Positions 24,001 to 36,246 are shown, numbered from the stretch's first letter. The stretch: DNA of 64,000 nt from Ipomoea triloba (GCF_003576645.1 NC_044917.1:17733589-17797588); one strand, 5' to 3'. Numbers and translations: made by a program. Notes: generated from the sequence alone by a model not told the origin.

Positions 24001-25471
24001 AACAATTTTACTTAGATCTCATCATATTTCAACCAAACAATCAATTATCCAATTTCAAGTGACTAAACCGACTTAAGGGATTCCTTACCTTCCGGGAGTG
24101 TACTAATACCGTAGGATGAATCTTGTGTCTTTTCCCCAAAATTTCACCTTAAAACCCTAAGATTCCACCAACAACATAACACAATATTTAAGAAATCTTA
24201 ACTTAGATTCATGTTCTAGGAGGAAAAATAAAGCTATTTACCGAATATAATTGAAGTTTTACCGAATAGTTTGAGAGATCTATGAAGAACTTGGTTATGG
24301 AAGCTAGCTTTAATGGAGGAAAAATGGTGAAGATTACTCTCTCTCTCTCTCTCTCTCAATAAATTTCCACTACTACGGGCTAATTTAATTGAATAGGAAA
24401 TTCAAGCTTAATAGTATGGTGCCTAATAATCCATTTCTTAGGAAATCCGAGCTGAAAATTCGTCCTTAAAAATTTTACGGTTCGTGACCGGTACGTAGGT
24501 TCGCAGCTTAATAACAACTATACTCACCTATAAAAATCCTTTTGAAGTATCGGGAGATCATAACTCATGTATGTCAATACCTTAGGATAAAATAATAATG
24601 TTAATAAAATACGGGGTATTACAATATATGCCCAGGTGCCAGGTTTCCATAAGTGCATTCACATGTTAATCCATATATTTGGTCATTTGCCTTTTATAGT
24701 AATTGGATCATCATATATCTCCCAGATACGTAGAAATATGTATGTATAGGGGGAGGAGTATGTAGGCAGTACGTAGCGTCTAAGGCAGAAATATGTATGC
24801 ATGGGGAAAACTGATAGAGGTATAGTGCATGTTTAAATGAGGCAGTAATTGTTTATGGTCATCTCTGCCCAGAATTGTCCAGTGACCATACATTGCTTTT
24901 CATATATACTGTCAATATGATGTATTATGCAAATGGCTTCTCATTCTTGAATTACGAATGCATTGAAACTTTTGCATAATTACATTTTAGCCTTTTTAGC
25001 CATTTGCATATTATTATTGAATTACGTATTATTCCGCTTTAATTTTCTGATATTGTTTATTATAGTATAATTATTTGATATCCAATTATGATTATTTGTT
25101 AGTCACCAAAGTGACCAAATTATAAAGTTTCATAGATATCAAATTTAAATAAAAAAATTCAATTACCCATGATTATGTGATGCTTTTAATGAAATGACAT
25201 GATTTTATTTTTCCATTATACTGGGTAAATTGAAGTTTAATAATTATGAAATATTTAAGAGTCGCCCAAAGGTTGATCATATTTCATAATTATAAACATA
25301 ATAGCGTTAAATTATTTATATTCGATTGAATTGTTTAGCATATCCAAAGATAGCAAACAAATTATTTGAAAATTGTAATAATTGAGCATCGTTATGTTTA
25401 ATGTTATACGTTGTTGGATCACCCAAAGGAGACCTTCAATGTATTTAATTGTTTATGAGTATGTTAGTTAA
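21084..25471 (+). other. copia B leader, split by a solo LTR
   Basis: Untranslated leader between primer site and gag. It occupies 21084-21404 and 24629-25471, with the L2 solo LTR between. No ORF of note. The leader is unusually long (over 1.1 kb without the insertion) and AT-rich. Confidence 0.7.
21405..24623 (+). repeat. solo LTR, family L2, long variant (3219 bp, TSD ATATA)
   Basis: TGTAACACCCCAATTTTCAA to ACGGGGTATTACA, flanked by ATATA on both sides (21400-21404 and 24624-24628). The first 250 bp match 33134 onward (ACCGCCACACCTAGAGTGAA type) and the last 250 bp match 12150-12396. It is over 1.2 kb longer than the other L2 copies because of an AT-rich, G-poor tract at 22860-23990. A (CT)n run lies at 24331-24357. 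Confidence 0.9.
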
Positions 25472-26220
25472 ATGTATTTACTTTGTGTTAATGTAGAATT
25501 AATGTCTAAGTATTTTATATGTATTGCAACATTAAGTTGTGTTTCAATGCTTTCGCAAGTTGCGTCTATTGTAAAGTTTAATGGGCTGAATTTTGCTGAG
25601 TGGCATGAACAAATTCAGTTTCACCTCGGTGTTCTGGATCTTGATCTAGCACTCTTGACTGACAAGCCCGCTGTTATTGATGATAATAGCAGTGCTGATG
25701 ATGTAGCCTTCCATCACGCATGGGAAAGGTTAAATAGACTCAGCATAATGCTTATACGAATGACACTTGAAAGCAACATCAAGTCAACAATTCCCAAATT
25801 TAACAGTGCTAAAGATTTGTTGAAACATGTGGAGAAAAATCACTTTCTGAATGTGCTGATAAGGCCCTAGCAGGCACACTTATGGGTAAACTGACCACCA
25901 TGAAATTCGATGGTTTGCGTTCCATGCATGAGCATGTTACTGAGATGTTAACCTTAGCAGCAAAATTAAGGTCCATGGAAATGGAAGTGAGTGATACTTT
26001 CCTTGTTCAATTTATTTTAAACTCTTTGCCTCACGAGTATGAGACATTCCAAGTGAATTATAATTCCATTAAAGATAAGTGGAATGTGCTCGAATTGCAT
26101 AAAATGCTAAATCAAGAGGAAAGAAGGCTTAAGGGACAAGGGATTCACTCAGTTAATCTTATGAGTCAGTCAAGGGCTGGTAAAAATTTTGGAAAGAAGA
26201 ATCAGAAGGGTAAGAAATGA
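25472..26220 (+). pseudogene. copia B gag (broken)
   Basis: Two frames (25472-25870 and 25882-26220) encode the copia Gag core: VKFNGLNFAEWHEQIQFHL (UBN2/retrotran_gag type), AWERLNRLSIMLIRMTLESN, MGKLTTMKFDGLRSMHEHV and FLVQFILNSLPHEYETFQVNY. A frame break near 25845 and a stop at 26218 interrupt it. An inner ATG at 25550 could be the true start, since homology begins soon after. Confidence 0.88.
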
Positions 26221-26223
26221 CCA

Positions 26224-26667
26224 ATGAAGACTAATGAGTCCTCTTCTCAAATCCACAAAAAGGAACATAAGAATGACAAGTGTCATTTCTGCAAGAAATT
26301 TGGACATTTTCAGAAAGATTGCCTTAAGCGTAAGGCATGGTTCGAAAAGAAAGGTATAAATTTTATATCAGTATGTTTCGAATCAAATTTAACTGAAGTT
26401 CCTTATAATACTTGGTGGATTGATTTTGGTTCCACTACTCATGTTTCGAATACTATGCAGGGATTCCTTATGACCCAAACCATAAAGCCAAATGAAAGAT
26501 TTGTGTTCATGGGGAACAGGGTAAAAGCTCCAGTAGAAGCGATTGGAACTTATCGTTTAATTTTAGATACTGGACATCATTTAAATTTTTTTGAGACTCT
26601 TTATGTTCCTTCAGTTTCTAGGAATTTAATTTCTTTGTCAAAACTGGATCTGTTGGTTTTTCCTTAA
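26224..26667 (+). pseudogene. copia B zinc knuckle and protease
   Basis: It contains an intact nucleocapsid motif CHFCKKFGHFQKDC (Cys-x2-Cys-x4-His-x4-Cys) followed by the protease region WWIDFGSTTHVSN. The active-site triplet of copia proteases is normally Asp-Ser-Gly; here it reads Asp-Phe-Gly, so proteolysis is doubtful. Ends in a premature stop at 26665-26667. Confidence 0.88.
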
Positions 26668-26690
26668 AGTTTGGAAATGGATGTTTTAGT

Positions 26691-28163
26691 TTGTTCAAAC
26701 AAAATCACTTTATTGGTTCTGGTATACTTTCTAATGATTTGTACAAATTAAATCTTGACAATCTTTTTGCTGAAACTCTTTTAACCCTGCATCATAGTAT
26801 TGGAACTAAACGAAGTTTAGTTGATGAAAGATCAGCTTACTTGTGGCATAAACGTTTAGGTCACATATCCAAGGAAAGGATTCAAAGACTTGTAAAGAAT
26901 GAAATTCTTCCTGAATTGGATTTTACTGATCTCAGTATTTGTGTGGATTGTATTAAAGGAAAGCATTCAAATCACACAAATAAGAATGCAGCCACAAGAA
27001 GTACACAGCTCCTTGAAATAATACACACTGATATATGTGGACCTTTTGATGTTCCAACTTTCGGAAAAGAAAAATATTTCATCACATTTATTGATGATTT
27101 TTCACGTTATGGTTATGTCTATTTGTTGCATGAACAATCTCAATCAATAAATGCCTTAGAGGTATTTGTGGAAGAGGTTGAAAGACAATTAGACAGAAAG
27201 GTGAAAATTATAAGATCTAATAGGGGTGGTGAATATTATGGGAAATATAATGAAAGTGGACAATGTCCTGGTCCATTTGCTAAATTTCTTGAAAAACGTG
27301 GTATTTGTGCTCAATACACAATGCCCGGAACACCGCAACAAAATGGTGTTGCAGAAAGGCGTAATCGAACCTTAATGGAAATGGTTAGGAGCATGATGAG
27401 TTATTCTTCTTTACCCTTGTCATTGTGGACATATGCTTTAAAAACCGCCGCTTAGTTATTAAACAGGATTCCTAGCAAGGCAGTTTCAAAAACACCTTTT
27501 GAACTGTGGACTGGAAGGAAACCCAGTTTAAGGCACCTTCATGTTTGGGGATGCCCGGCGGAGATCAGTTTAAGGCACCTTCATGTTTGGGGATGCCCGG
27601 CGGAGATAAGTTTAAGGCACCTTCATGTTTGGGGATGCCCGGCGGAGATACGCATTTATAATCCACATGAAAAGAAATGCCCGGCGGAGATACGCATTTA
27701 TAATCCACATGAAAAGAAACTCCCGGCGGAGATACGCATTTATAATCCACATGAAAAGAAACTAGACTCAAGAACAACTAGTGGATTTTTCATTGGTTAT
27801 CCAGATAAATGTAAAGGGTATAGATTTTATTGTCCTAGCCATACTACAAGAATTGTTGAAACTGGAAATGCCAAGTTCATTGAGAATGATAACATAAGTG
27901 GGAGTGCTGAACCACGAAAAGTGGAACTTAAAGAAGTTACGGTGCAAGATTCTCCAATAACTTCTTCTCAATTTGTTGTTCCTGTGCGTCAAATTACTTT
28001 ACCTGGGGTTACTCAGATTGTTCATCCTGCAACGAATGAACAATTTATTGACTTACCTGAACAACAAATTAATGATCAACCACTCCATGATGAAGTTAAT
28101 AGTGAACCCACGAATGATATTCCTACAGAAGTGGCATTAAGAAGATCTCAAAGACAAAGGTGA
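26691..28163 (+). pseudogene. copia B integrase with in-frame triplications
   Basis: The pre-integrase/zinc region (YLWHKRLGHISKERIQ, CVDCIKGKHSNH) is followed by the integrase core (DICGPFDVPTFGKEKYF, FIDDFSRYGYVYLL, TPQQNGVAERRNR). The second catalytic aspartate, normally in a SDRGGEY motif, is Asn (SNRGGEY, about 27220). A stop lies at 27453-27455. The C-terminal part (VWGCPAEI...KLDSRTTSGFFIGY) carries two consecutive 42-bp triplications at 27525-27770. The stretch ends with a stop at 28161-28163. Confidence 0.9.
27525..27770 (+). repeat. two adjoining 42-bp x3 tandem arrays in the integrase frame
   Basis: Unit 1 (AGTTTAAGGCACCTTCATGT...) starts at 27525, 27567 and 27609. Unit 2 (GGCGGAGATACGCATTTATA...) starts at 27641, 27683 and 27725. 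Each period is exactly 42 bp, so 14 codons repeat three times in each array and the frame is kept; the units share the CPAEI codons. About 168 bp are added to the normal integrase. Confidence 0.92.
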
Positions 28164-28995
28164 TCTACTATATCTGATGATTATATGGTTTATCTTCAAG
28201 AATCAGATTTCGATATTGGAATCGATAAAGATCCAGTTTCATTTTCACAAGCTATAAATAGTCCTAATTCTTCAAAATGGGTCGAAGCCATGAAAGATGA
28301 GTTAAAATCGATGGAACATAATGAAGTATGGAATCTTGTTGAATTGCCTGAAGGTTGTAAGCCAGTTGGCTGTAAATGGGTTTTTAAGACCAAACACGAC
28401 TCAAATGGCAATATCGAACGGTACAAGGCCAGACTTGTTGCCAAAGGTTTTACTCAGAAAGATGGTATTGATTTCAATGAAACATTTTCAAAGGTTTAGA
28501 ATAATTATGGCACTAGTAGCTCATTATGACTTAGAGCTACATCAAATGGATGTGAAAACAGCCTTTCTGAATGGGAATTTAGAAGAAGAAATTTACATGA
28601 ACCAACCTGAGGGTTTTTCAATTGAAGGAAAGGAACACATAGTGTGAAAACTTAACAGATCGATATACGGACTTAGACAAGCTTCTCGACAATGGTATCT
28701 TAAGTTTAACGATACTGTAATGTCCTTTGGATTTAAGGAAAACACTGTTGATCAGTATATATATCTGAAGGTCAGTGGGAGCAAGTTTATATTTTTGATT
28801 CTGTATGTCGATGATATTTTGCTTGCTACTAATGATCTTCGTTTAATGCATGAGACCAAGATGTTTCTTTCTAAGAACTTTGAAATGAAAGATATGGGTG
28901 AGGCATCCTTTGTGATTGGAATTGAAATATTCCGTAATAGATCACAAGGAATGTTAGGATTGTCTCAGAAAGCATATATTGAAAAAGTCTTATAA
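28164..28995 (+). pseudogene. copia B reverse transcriptase
   Basis: Frames at 28185-28499 (WVEAMKDELKSMEHNEVWNL, GCKPVGCKWVFKTK, YKARLVAKGFTQKDGIDF) and 28500-28995 (LHQMDVKTAFLNGNLEEEIY, SIYGLRQASRQWY, and the catalytic LYVDDILLA with YVDD at 28804-28815). Stops at 28497-28499, 28645-28647 and 28993-28995, plus a small deletion around 28500, disable it. All catalytic aspartates remain. Confidence 0.92.
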
Positions 28996-29004
28996 AGATT
29001 TAGA

Positions 29005-29697
29005 ATGGAAAAGTGCTATGCATCTGTTGCTCCAATTCAGAAGGAAGATAAGTACAGTCTTATGCAATGCCCTAAGAATGAATTGGAGCGAAAGGAAATG
29101 GAAAATATTCCTTATGCATCTGTCGTTGGGAGTTTGATGTATGCTCAAACATGTACCCGACCAGACATTAGCTTTGCTGTCGGGATGCTTGGTAGATATC
29201 AAAGCAATCCTGGTATGGATCACTGGAAGGCTGCAAAGAAGGTGTTGAGATACTTACAAGGCACAAAGGAGTACATGCTTACTTATAAGCGGTCCGATCG
29301 CCTTGAGGTGATAAGATACATGGATTCAGATTTTGCCGGGTGTTTGGAAACAAGGAAGTCCACATTTGGATATCTGTTCCTTTTAGCCGAGGGGGCAATC
29401 TCTTGGAAAAGTGCGAAGCAGACTGTCATTGCTGCATCCACTATGGAAGCTGAGTTTGTGGCAGGTTTTATGGCCACAAATCATGGGTTGTGGCTGCGGA
29501 ATTTTATTTCAGGACTTGGAATTGTCGACAGTATTGCCAAGCCGTTGAAAATTTATTGTGATAATGCCGCAGCAGTCTTCTTTTCTAAAAATGACAAGTA
29601 TACAAGTGGTGCTAAACATATTGATTTGAAGTATCTTGCCGTTAAAGAAGATGTTCGGGAACGAAGAGTATCAATTAACACATTAGCACTAGATTAA
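29005..29697 (+). pseudogene. copia B RNase H domain
   Basis: Open for 230 codons with VVGSLMYAQTCTRPDISFAV, YMDSDFAGCLETRKSTFGY, SWKSAKQTVIAASTMEAEFV and IYCDNAAAVFFSKN. The last conserved block (ADPLTKALP, about 29704-29730) lies just beyond the stop at 29695-29697 in another frame. Confidence 0.92.
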
Positions 29698-30169
29698 TGA
29701 TTGCAGACCCATTAACTAAAGCCTTGCCACCAAAGGCATTTAATGAGCATGTTGAGAGAATGGGTGTTATTGAAAACAGTTAACATTATGTTAAGGTTTG
29801 TATTTTTGGTATTTTTGATACTTGGAGCTCAATATAATATTGTTCTTGTATTAAGTATCCTGTTTAGTTTTGAAGTATATATACATGAATGTTTTATGTC
29901 AATATGAACAGGATTTTTCTGTGACAAAGACATTATCGTGGACCATCATGAAAATTATTATTATGAGTCTTATTATGTTTGAAATTAATATTGTGATACA
30001 TGGAAGGGACTGCGTTAAATTAGTAACGTATTACCGCCATGATTCTTATTAGTTTCTAACTGAATGATAACTTATGTCTTGACCAATGTAACGAAGGAAT
30101 TAGCTTATACTATGCATATTATGTTCAAGTTCATTATTAAGTTTATGATTTATGAGCCAAGTGGGAGAA
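29698..30169 (+). other. copia B 3' untranslated region and polypurine tract
   Basis: Non-coding; ends AAGTGGGAGAA at 30159-30169, immediately before the 3' LTR, a standard copia polypurine tract. Confidence 0.75.
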
Positions 30170-30574
30170 TGTTAGAATAATTATCATTGTTATTATATTA
30201 TTCATTATTATTTTTCTATGGCTCATAAATATTTATTTATATTTAATAATGATAATAATTCTTTTATTGGTTAGATAATATAAGGAGCAGTTTCAACTGC
30301 TCAGATAACCATCTCACGTTGATGGAACTGTGAGATGGTTTTATCAACTTCTCAGGGACTCTGGTCCTCTCCCCAACCTTCTGAAAATAAACTAAGATCC
30401 TCTCTCCATCAGAGTTCTTAGGCTAAGGGAAAGCTCAAGGTCTGGAGGGAGAAATCAAGTCTCCATTGAAGCATCTGCAAAACCATGGAGCCAGGTATGT
30501 TGTTTATACGCTAATTAAGTATATGTGAAAATCATATGTTCCTAAGGTCCTGTATGCTTAAGTTTTATCTTACA
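30170..30574 (+). repeat. 3' LTR of copia B (405 bp)
   Basis: Matches the 5' LTR at 20664-21067 with few substitutions (for example ATGCCTCAT versus ATGGCTCAT), followed by target duplication ACATA. Low LTR divergence despite many coding lesions suggests the element was already defective when it moved, or was repaired by gene conversion. Confidence 0.95.
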
Positions 30575-32694
30575 ACATACACTAGCACGAAAAGCGGAGT
30601 AGAAATCCAAAAGAAGTACCTGAATGTTCCGCACAAGAACTCTAATCCGTCATATGGAGTTCAAGGCGACATAAATTTTGAATTATGAAATCAAGCGAAT
30701 TTTGTGTTCGTGAATTGTATTTGTTTACATAGTAATAACACAAGGTTTTAGGGTTTTTAATGGATGATGATAGAAAACCTCTACCCTGTTCCACATTGTA
30801 CTATGAACCCTGGTCCGAAACAATGTCCTTTCGAATGTTAGTGGACGGTGGACGCGAATGACTTTAGGAAATACACAGAATGACTTGAGAGAATACACAG
30901 AATATTGACACTACACAGTAATCATCCTCCTAACATTTGAATACACAAAACACGCCACAACCTATGTTTAACTACCCCTAACATGAATGTCTACAATACA
31001 CAGAATGTTTCAAAGAATACATAGAATATTAACACAAATACACAAACCGGCCAAAACGGGAAACGTGATTTTCAAAAAAAAATAAACCGTTAATTAAAAT
31101 GGCCAAAACAACGTCGTTTCGGTACGGGGTGCACAATGCATTGTGCACTATGGTCCACGCTATAAATTCCCTCAAGGATAAAGGCAAATTATATCACGCA
31201 CCTGGTCCACCAAAATACTTTTAAATGGATGTTTTGAATTTATTTACAGAGACATAATTTACTAATTAAAGACATATAATATCTTAATTGCATACACATA
31301 ATTTCTGAATCAATGCCTACAATGCAAGATGGGTCATAGTCTATGCGGTTGTTATACCATGAACCATGGACAATATATTTATCAAATGAAATTGTAATTG
31401 AATTAAATTGATACTTTAGTTGTGTTGAAATGAAACTGAATAATATGTCTCACATATTGAATGTATATTGTCAAATAGAAGTTTAGTTAGAGAGAAATGA
31501 TATTTTTGTTTTGCTTAAATGAAACTAGAATATGTAAAAAAAGAAACTAATTAATAACATGTCTCACATATTGAGTGTATGTTGTCAAATGAAGTTGTAG
31601 TTATATTGTAATGAAACTACATTGTATATAAAATGAAACTCAATAACAATTTTACATATTTGAGTGCATATTGTCCAATGAAATCGTAGTTGAATTAGAA
31701 TTATAATTTAGTGGTTTTGTAATAAGACTTCAGTGTGTATAAAATGGAATTGAATAACATGTCTAACTGTAATAATACTATTGTATGTACAATGGCGAAT
31801 GAAATTGTAGTTGAAATAAAATGAAACTGTAGTTATGCTGAAATAAAACTAGCTGTAATGTATATAAAATGAAACTGAATATGTTATATAAGCAGAGCTA
31901 ATTACGCAGAATAGATGTCGTTTCTTTTCAGTAAAAGAAACGACATCGTTTTGGACCATGGTCCACAGTAAAATTGTGCCTAGTCTATGATAAAGATTTC
32001 AATCTTAGCCTGAACCACAATAGCTAGCCCGATAAAACCCAAAAAAAAAAAAAAAAAAAAAAAAAGACCTGAGCCAAATAAAAAAAAAATAGCACAATAA
32101 GTCCAGAACCAATAAGCCCAATGAGTCAAATGGCTAGCTCGTAATTTAGTGGGATAGCCGCTAGCCTGATAACCCGAACTACTTAAAGGTTATTCTTTAT
32201 TTTAGAAATGATGTAAATGATAGCATACATAGATTTTATATGAAAGCTCATCTTCATTATTTTTTTAAATAAATTTTAAAATAAAATTTTAATAAATATA
32301 TTACAAAATAAATAATTTTTTAATAATAAACAATTAAACTTAAAAACTTACTACAAATATTATATTATAGTGTAAGTATATTAATCAATTTTGGTTAGAT
32401 TTTAAAGATTAAAGTTTAGATTGATTAAATGATGTTAACATTTATATTAATTACTGTAAATGTGTCAGTTTAAAATATAATTATAATTTATTTAAAACTA
32501 CTAATATAATTTATATGGAATATTTTTACTTTACAATAATAATATTTTTAAGTTATCAAGTTTATAAAATGTAGAGTTTATAAATTTACATAATCTACAT
32601 AATAAATAAACTTTATACTAACTATTTAATTATATTAATATTTATATAAAGTGACAATTAATCTTATTAATTAATATGTGTAATAAACATAATC
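30575..32694. repeat. former F-box upstream DNA, then degenerate repeats
   Basis: Bases 30575 to about 30770 would be the F-box gene's upstream region before copia B arrived. From 30780 to 31160 there are repeated AATACACAGAAT motifs and a palindromic TGCACAATGCATTGTGCA near 31128-31145. From 31380 to 31890 there is a degenerate repeat with a period near 130 bp (AATGAAACTG...GTCTCACATATTGA...GTCAAATGAA). A palindrome GGACCATGGTCC lies near 31953. A 25-base A-run is at 32041-32065, and 32200-32690 is very AT-rich. No gene seen. Confidence 0.6.
31914..31947. repeat. perfect 15-bp hairpin with 4-base loop
   Basis: GATGTCGTTTCTTTT, loop CAGT, then AAAAGAAACGACATC. It sits near the right edge of the degenerate repeat block and may mark a transposon terminus. 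Confidence 0.9.
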
Positions 32695-35165
32695 GGGGTG
32701 TTTGGCAAACGGCTGATAGCTTATAGCTGATAGTTGGTTGGTTTAGCTAGTAGCTGATGGCTGATTGCGTTAACTGGTTTGACCAGCTGGTTGTATTAGC
32801 TGGTTATAAAAAACTGTTTGGTAAATTAGCTGTTTACTAGTAGCTAATTGGATGTAAAATGACATTTAAGGGTATTATTATTATTATTATAAAATAACAA
32901 ACATACCACCCATTTAAAAGTAAATCCCATTGATTTTAAAGGATAAAATAGTCAATATACCCATTGTTCCCAACAAGCTGATACAAAAAGCTACATTCAT
33001 TAGCTTTTCAATTTTCAGCTTATTGGCCCAATAAGCCAAGACCAATAAGTCATTTACCAAACACTTCAAAATAGCTTATTGGTTAGACAAAAAGCTAAAC
33101 TTGGTCAAATAAGCTAAAATTTAACTTATAAGCTGTAACACCCCAATTTCTGCTCCGACAACTATTACAATATGCGTAATATAACGCTGCGGAAGCTTAT
33201 ACATCATATCAACAGAAAACCGGGTGCTACCGCCACACTTAGAGTGAAGCCTATCACCTCTTTGATAAAACTTCCACTCTAAGTGCACAGGCTAAAAGAA
33301 ACACACTCAACATCAACACCCCAAACATCAAAATATAATATTCTAGGCATATATATTAATATCAAAAGGTATTTATAAGAATTTGCCCGACGGCTGTTAT
33401 TTACAAACTTCGGGTCCTCCACTGCCCTAACAGACTAGAGCCAGCCAAAACTAAGGCTACGAAAAGATATATATACACAAAAAGAGAAAACCATCCAAAA
33501 ACTTCCCAACTCTGGCCCTCTAATCCAAACTTCAGTACACCGGTGTGGTGTACGTGCCCCAAACGAGGTGCCACTCTCCCTCGAACCACATGATGTGATT
33601 GAGGAAGCGACACTCGACTAACATCATTGACCACTCGTCACGAAAATCTCGTGGGTCGGAGTCCCACGGACACGGGTAGCGGACAATGAACTCGATAGGG
33701 TCAGAACCGGGAATAAGCTCTATGGGGTAGTACCCATACTGAGCATTTAACTCATCTACTAAGTCCAAAAAGGAATAAGGATTGACTGGGCTGACTGGGG
33801 TTGCTGGAGTATAGTCAGGGGACGCTGGAGTATAGTCTGGAGAGCTTTGAGAATCGGGTGGAGAATAGGGGTCTCTGTCCGGCGTGTCATGCAAAGTCTG
33901 ACCAACAAAAGTAGGTCCCGGGCAAACATGATCAGGAGTGTTTGCCGGGCTACAGGATCCTTCACTGGATGACATCTGAAATGACGTACACGGTGAAGTG
34001 TAATTAGCACAACGGCTAAGTAAGGTAATCCATTTGTCACTTCCATCAGATAAAAGTTTTGACAAATAATTCATAAAGGTAAATACACATTACCAAATAT
34101 GGTGTCCATGCCTTTCATTACTGCAATCAACAATTAATGCCATATAATCACAAGCATATAATGAGTATATAAGTCACAACACATTTCCTTATCAAACTTC
34201 CTAGTTCATCAAACTAGGTTGCCTTTGANAATATTCCCAAAGCTCCAAAAACACCATATTTCAACTAAAATCAATTATCCAAATTCAAGTGACTAATTCC
34301 AACTTAAGGGAATTCCTTACCTTGTAAAGGATTTCTAACACCTTAGGAAGCAATTTTGGATCCTTTCCCCAATTTTCACCTTAAAACCTAGGTTCAAAAT
34401 CAACACCATAACATCATGTATCAAGAAATTAAACATAGATTCATAACCTAGGAAGGATTACAAGGCTTTCTACCGAATAAAATCGCAAACTTACCGAATA
34501 GTTTGAAGGCTTGTGTGGGGATTTGGCTATGGAAGCTTGAAGCTTAAGGAAGAAGAAGATGAAGATGAAGAAGATGAACTCTCCCCTTTCTCTCTTGTAT
34601 TTTCAGCCAAGGAGGACAAGAGTGGACAAGAAGAACAAAACATGTCTTGGACAATTCTTATTTTTGAGGGGAATGTTTTTATGGAAGAAAGAAATGGAAT
34701 AAAATAATGGAGTATTTTTAAACTTATCAGTTGGGGTCCAAACAGATAAAGTTTCGGTAGAAAAATAATTTATATAGGAATAATTTTGAAACCAAAAATT
34801 TATCCCAGACCGAAACTTGAAATTGGGCTAGGTTCGGTACACCGCGGAATTTTAGCGATGCACGATCAAAATAAATCTTTTACTGTTATGGGCTGATTTA
34901 ATTGAATGGGAAATTCAATATTAATAATATGGTATCTAATAATCCATTTCCTACGATAATCGGGTCCGAATACTAGTTCCTAAAATTTTACGGTTCGTGA
35001 CCGGCACGAACGATCGCAACTTAATAACAACTATACCTCCGTATAAAAATTCCCTTGACACATCGGGAGATCATCTTATGAATGTCATAGCCTAAAGATA
35101 TATTTTCCGACCCTTAGACTTATCGGAAAGACGAGGGGTTACATAAGCCAATAACCAAACACCCC
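32695..35165. mobile_element. small TIR transposon (MITE), split by a solo LTR
   Basis: Left end GGGGTGTTTGGCAAA; the right end, reverse-complemented, reads GGGGTGTTTGGTTATTGG. Without the nested LTR the element is about 460 bp (32695-33133 plus 35144-35165), rich in AGCTGATAG/TAGCTGGTT repeats and with no ORF. The terminal GGGTGTTTGG resembles Tourist/PIF-Harbinger or hAT MITEs; I could not identify a clear target duplication, so the superfamily stays open. Confidence 0.75.
33134..35143 (+). repeat. solo LTR, family L2 (2010 bp, TSD TAAGC)
   Basis: TGTAACACCCCAATTTCTGC to ACGAGGGGTTACA between identical TAAGC (33129-33133 and 35144-35148). The start matches 21405 onward and the 3' part matches 11990-12396. 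An undetermined base lies at 34229. A 180-codon minus-strand ORF (33532-34074) has low-complexity Pro/Asp/Tyr content and no recognised domain; I regard it as incidental. Confidence 0.9.
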
Positions 35166-35186
35166 CAATATGACTACGTTTTAATG

Positions 35187-35258
<72 letters not shown>
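35166..35258. repeat. (TA)n followed by (GA)n microsatellite
   Basis: About 18 TA units (35187-35222) run into (GA)n to about 35260, directly before an inverted-repeat element. Confidence 0.95.
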
Positions 35259-35262
<4 letters not shown>

Positions 35263-35596
35263 TCAAGTGAAAAAAAAAAAACTTAGCTGAGAAATAGGAT
35301 GTTATCTCAATTCTTCATTCAGTTTAGATCAACATTCAGAATGAAGCAACTTAAAAAAATGCAGTGGCATTATGGTAATTTTGTGTAAGTTTTTTTTTTT
35401 ACTTTCTAGTACACATTGTCCCTTCTTCTAGAGCACATTGTTATGCCTTCCAAAGCACAATGTTGTGCCTTCGTAGTGAATATTGTTTGCCTTAGAATTC
35501 ATATTGTTGAGCCTTCGTGATTACATTGTTTAGCCTTCTAGAGAACATTGTTGTGTCTTCTTGTTTTTAGATCATAGGTGTTATATACATACATAC

Positions 35597-35652
<56 letters not shown>

Positions 35653-36206
35653 TTGCATCTGATCATGAATGATTCACTAATTACTAATCTTAATTGAATA
35701 TTGTGATCTTTTATGATTTGTATTGAACATCATGCATTAAATTTAGCATTTTCAATAGTTGTTTCATATTTTTATACTTACAGTGCACATTTTTGCCTTT
35801 CCAGACTTCTAGTGCACATAGTCTTTTCTTCTAGAGCACATTGTTGTGCCTTTCAGGGCATTTTTTTTTTAAATCATAGATGGCGAACTTTTTTTTTAAA
35901 AGATCAATTAATCTTGATTACTAATTACTAATTTGAGTTGAATATTGTTTGCTTGTTTATTACTTATGGTCATTTATGATTTGTGTTGACGATCCTATAT
36001 TAAATTTAATTTTTTCAATAATTGTTTCACATCTTTAATTGTACCTCTAGTGCGTATTTTTTGCCTTACAGTGCACATTCTCCCTTTTTTCCAAAGCACA
36101 TTGTTGAAGTTCGTAGGTGGCGAATTTTTTTATTTTACTTTTTTTGTGATCTAAGACTGAGATTCATTGTCATTTTTCACCTATGGCTTTCTTCTCACCC
36201 GAACCT

Positions 36207-36207
<1 letters not shown>
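35259..36207. mobile_element. TA-bounded inverted-repeat element E
   Basis: The left end GGATCAAGTGAAAA...TAGCTGAGAAATAGG and the reverse-complemented right end GGTTCGGGTGAGAAG...ATAGGTGAGAAATG form imperfect terminal inverted repeats of about 80 bp. Both ends abut TA microsatellites, and a third (TA)n lies inside (35592-35648). The interior repeats AGCACATTGTTGTGCCTTC-like motifs, and a block of about 190 bp occurs twice (35690-35880 and 35925-36110). No coding capacity. Confidence 0.6.

Positions 36208-36242
<35 letters not shown>

Positions 36243-36246
<4 letters not shown>

Noticed and set aside
27565..27777. Minus-strand ORF with a repeated peptide
   Set aside because: Shadow of the 42-bp triplications in the copia B integrase frame.
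33532..34074. 180-codon minus-strand ORF in the L2 solo LTR as a gene
   Set aside because: Low complexity, no domain, and not evidently kept in the other L2 LTRs.
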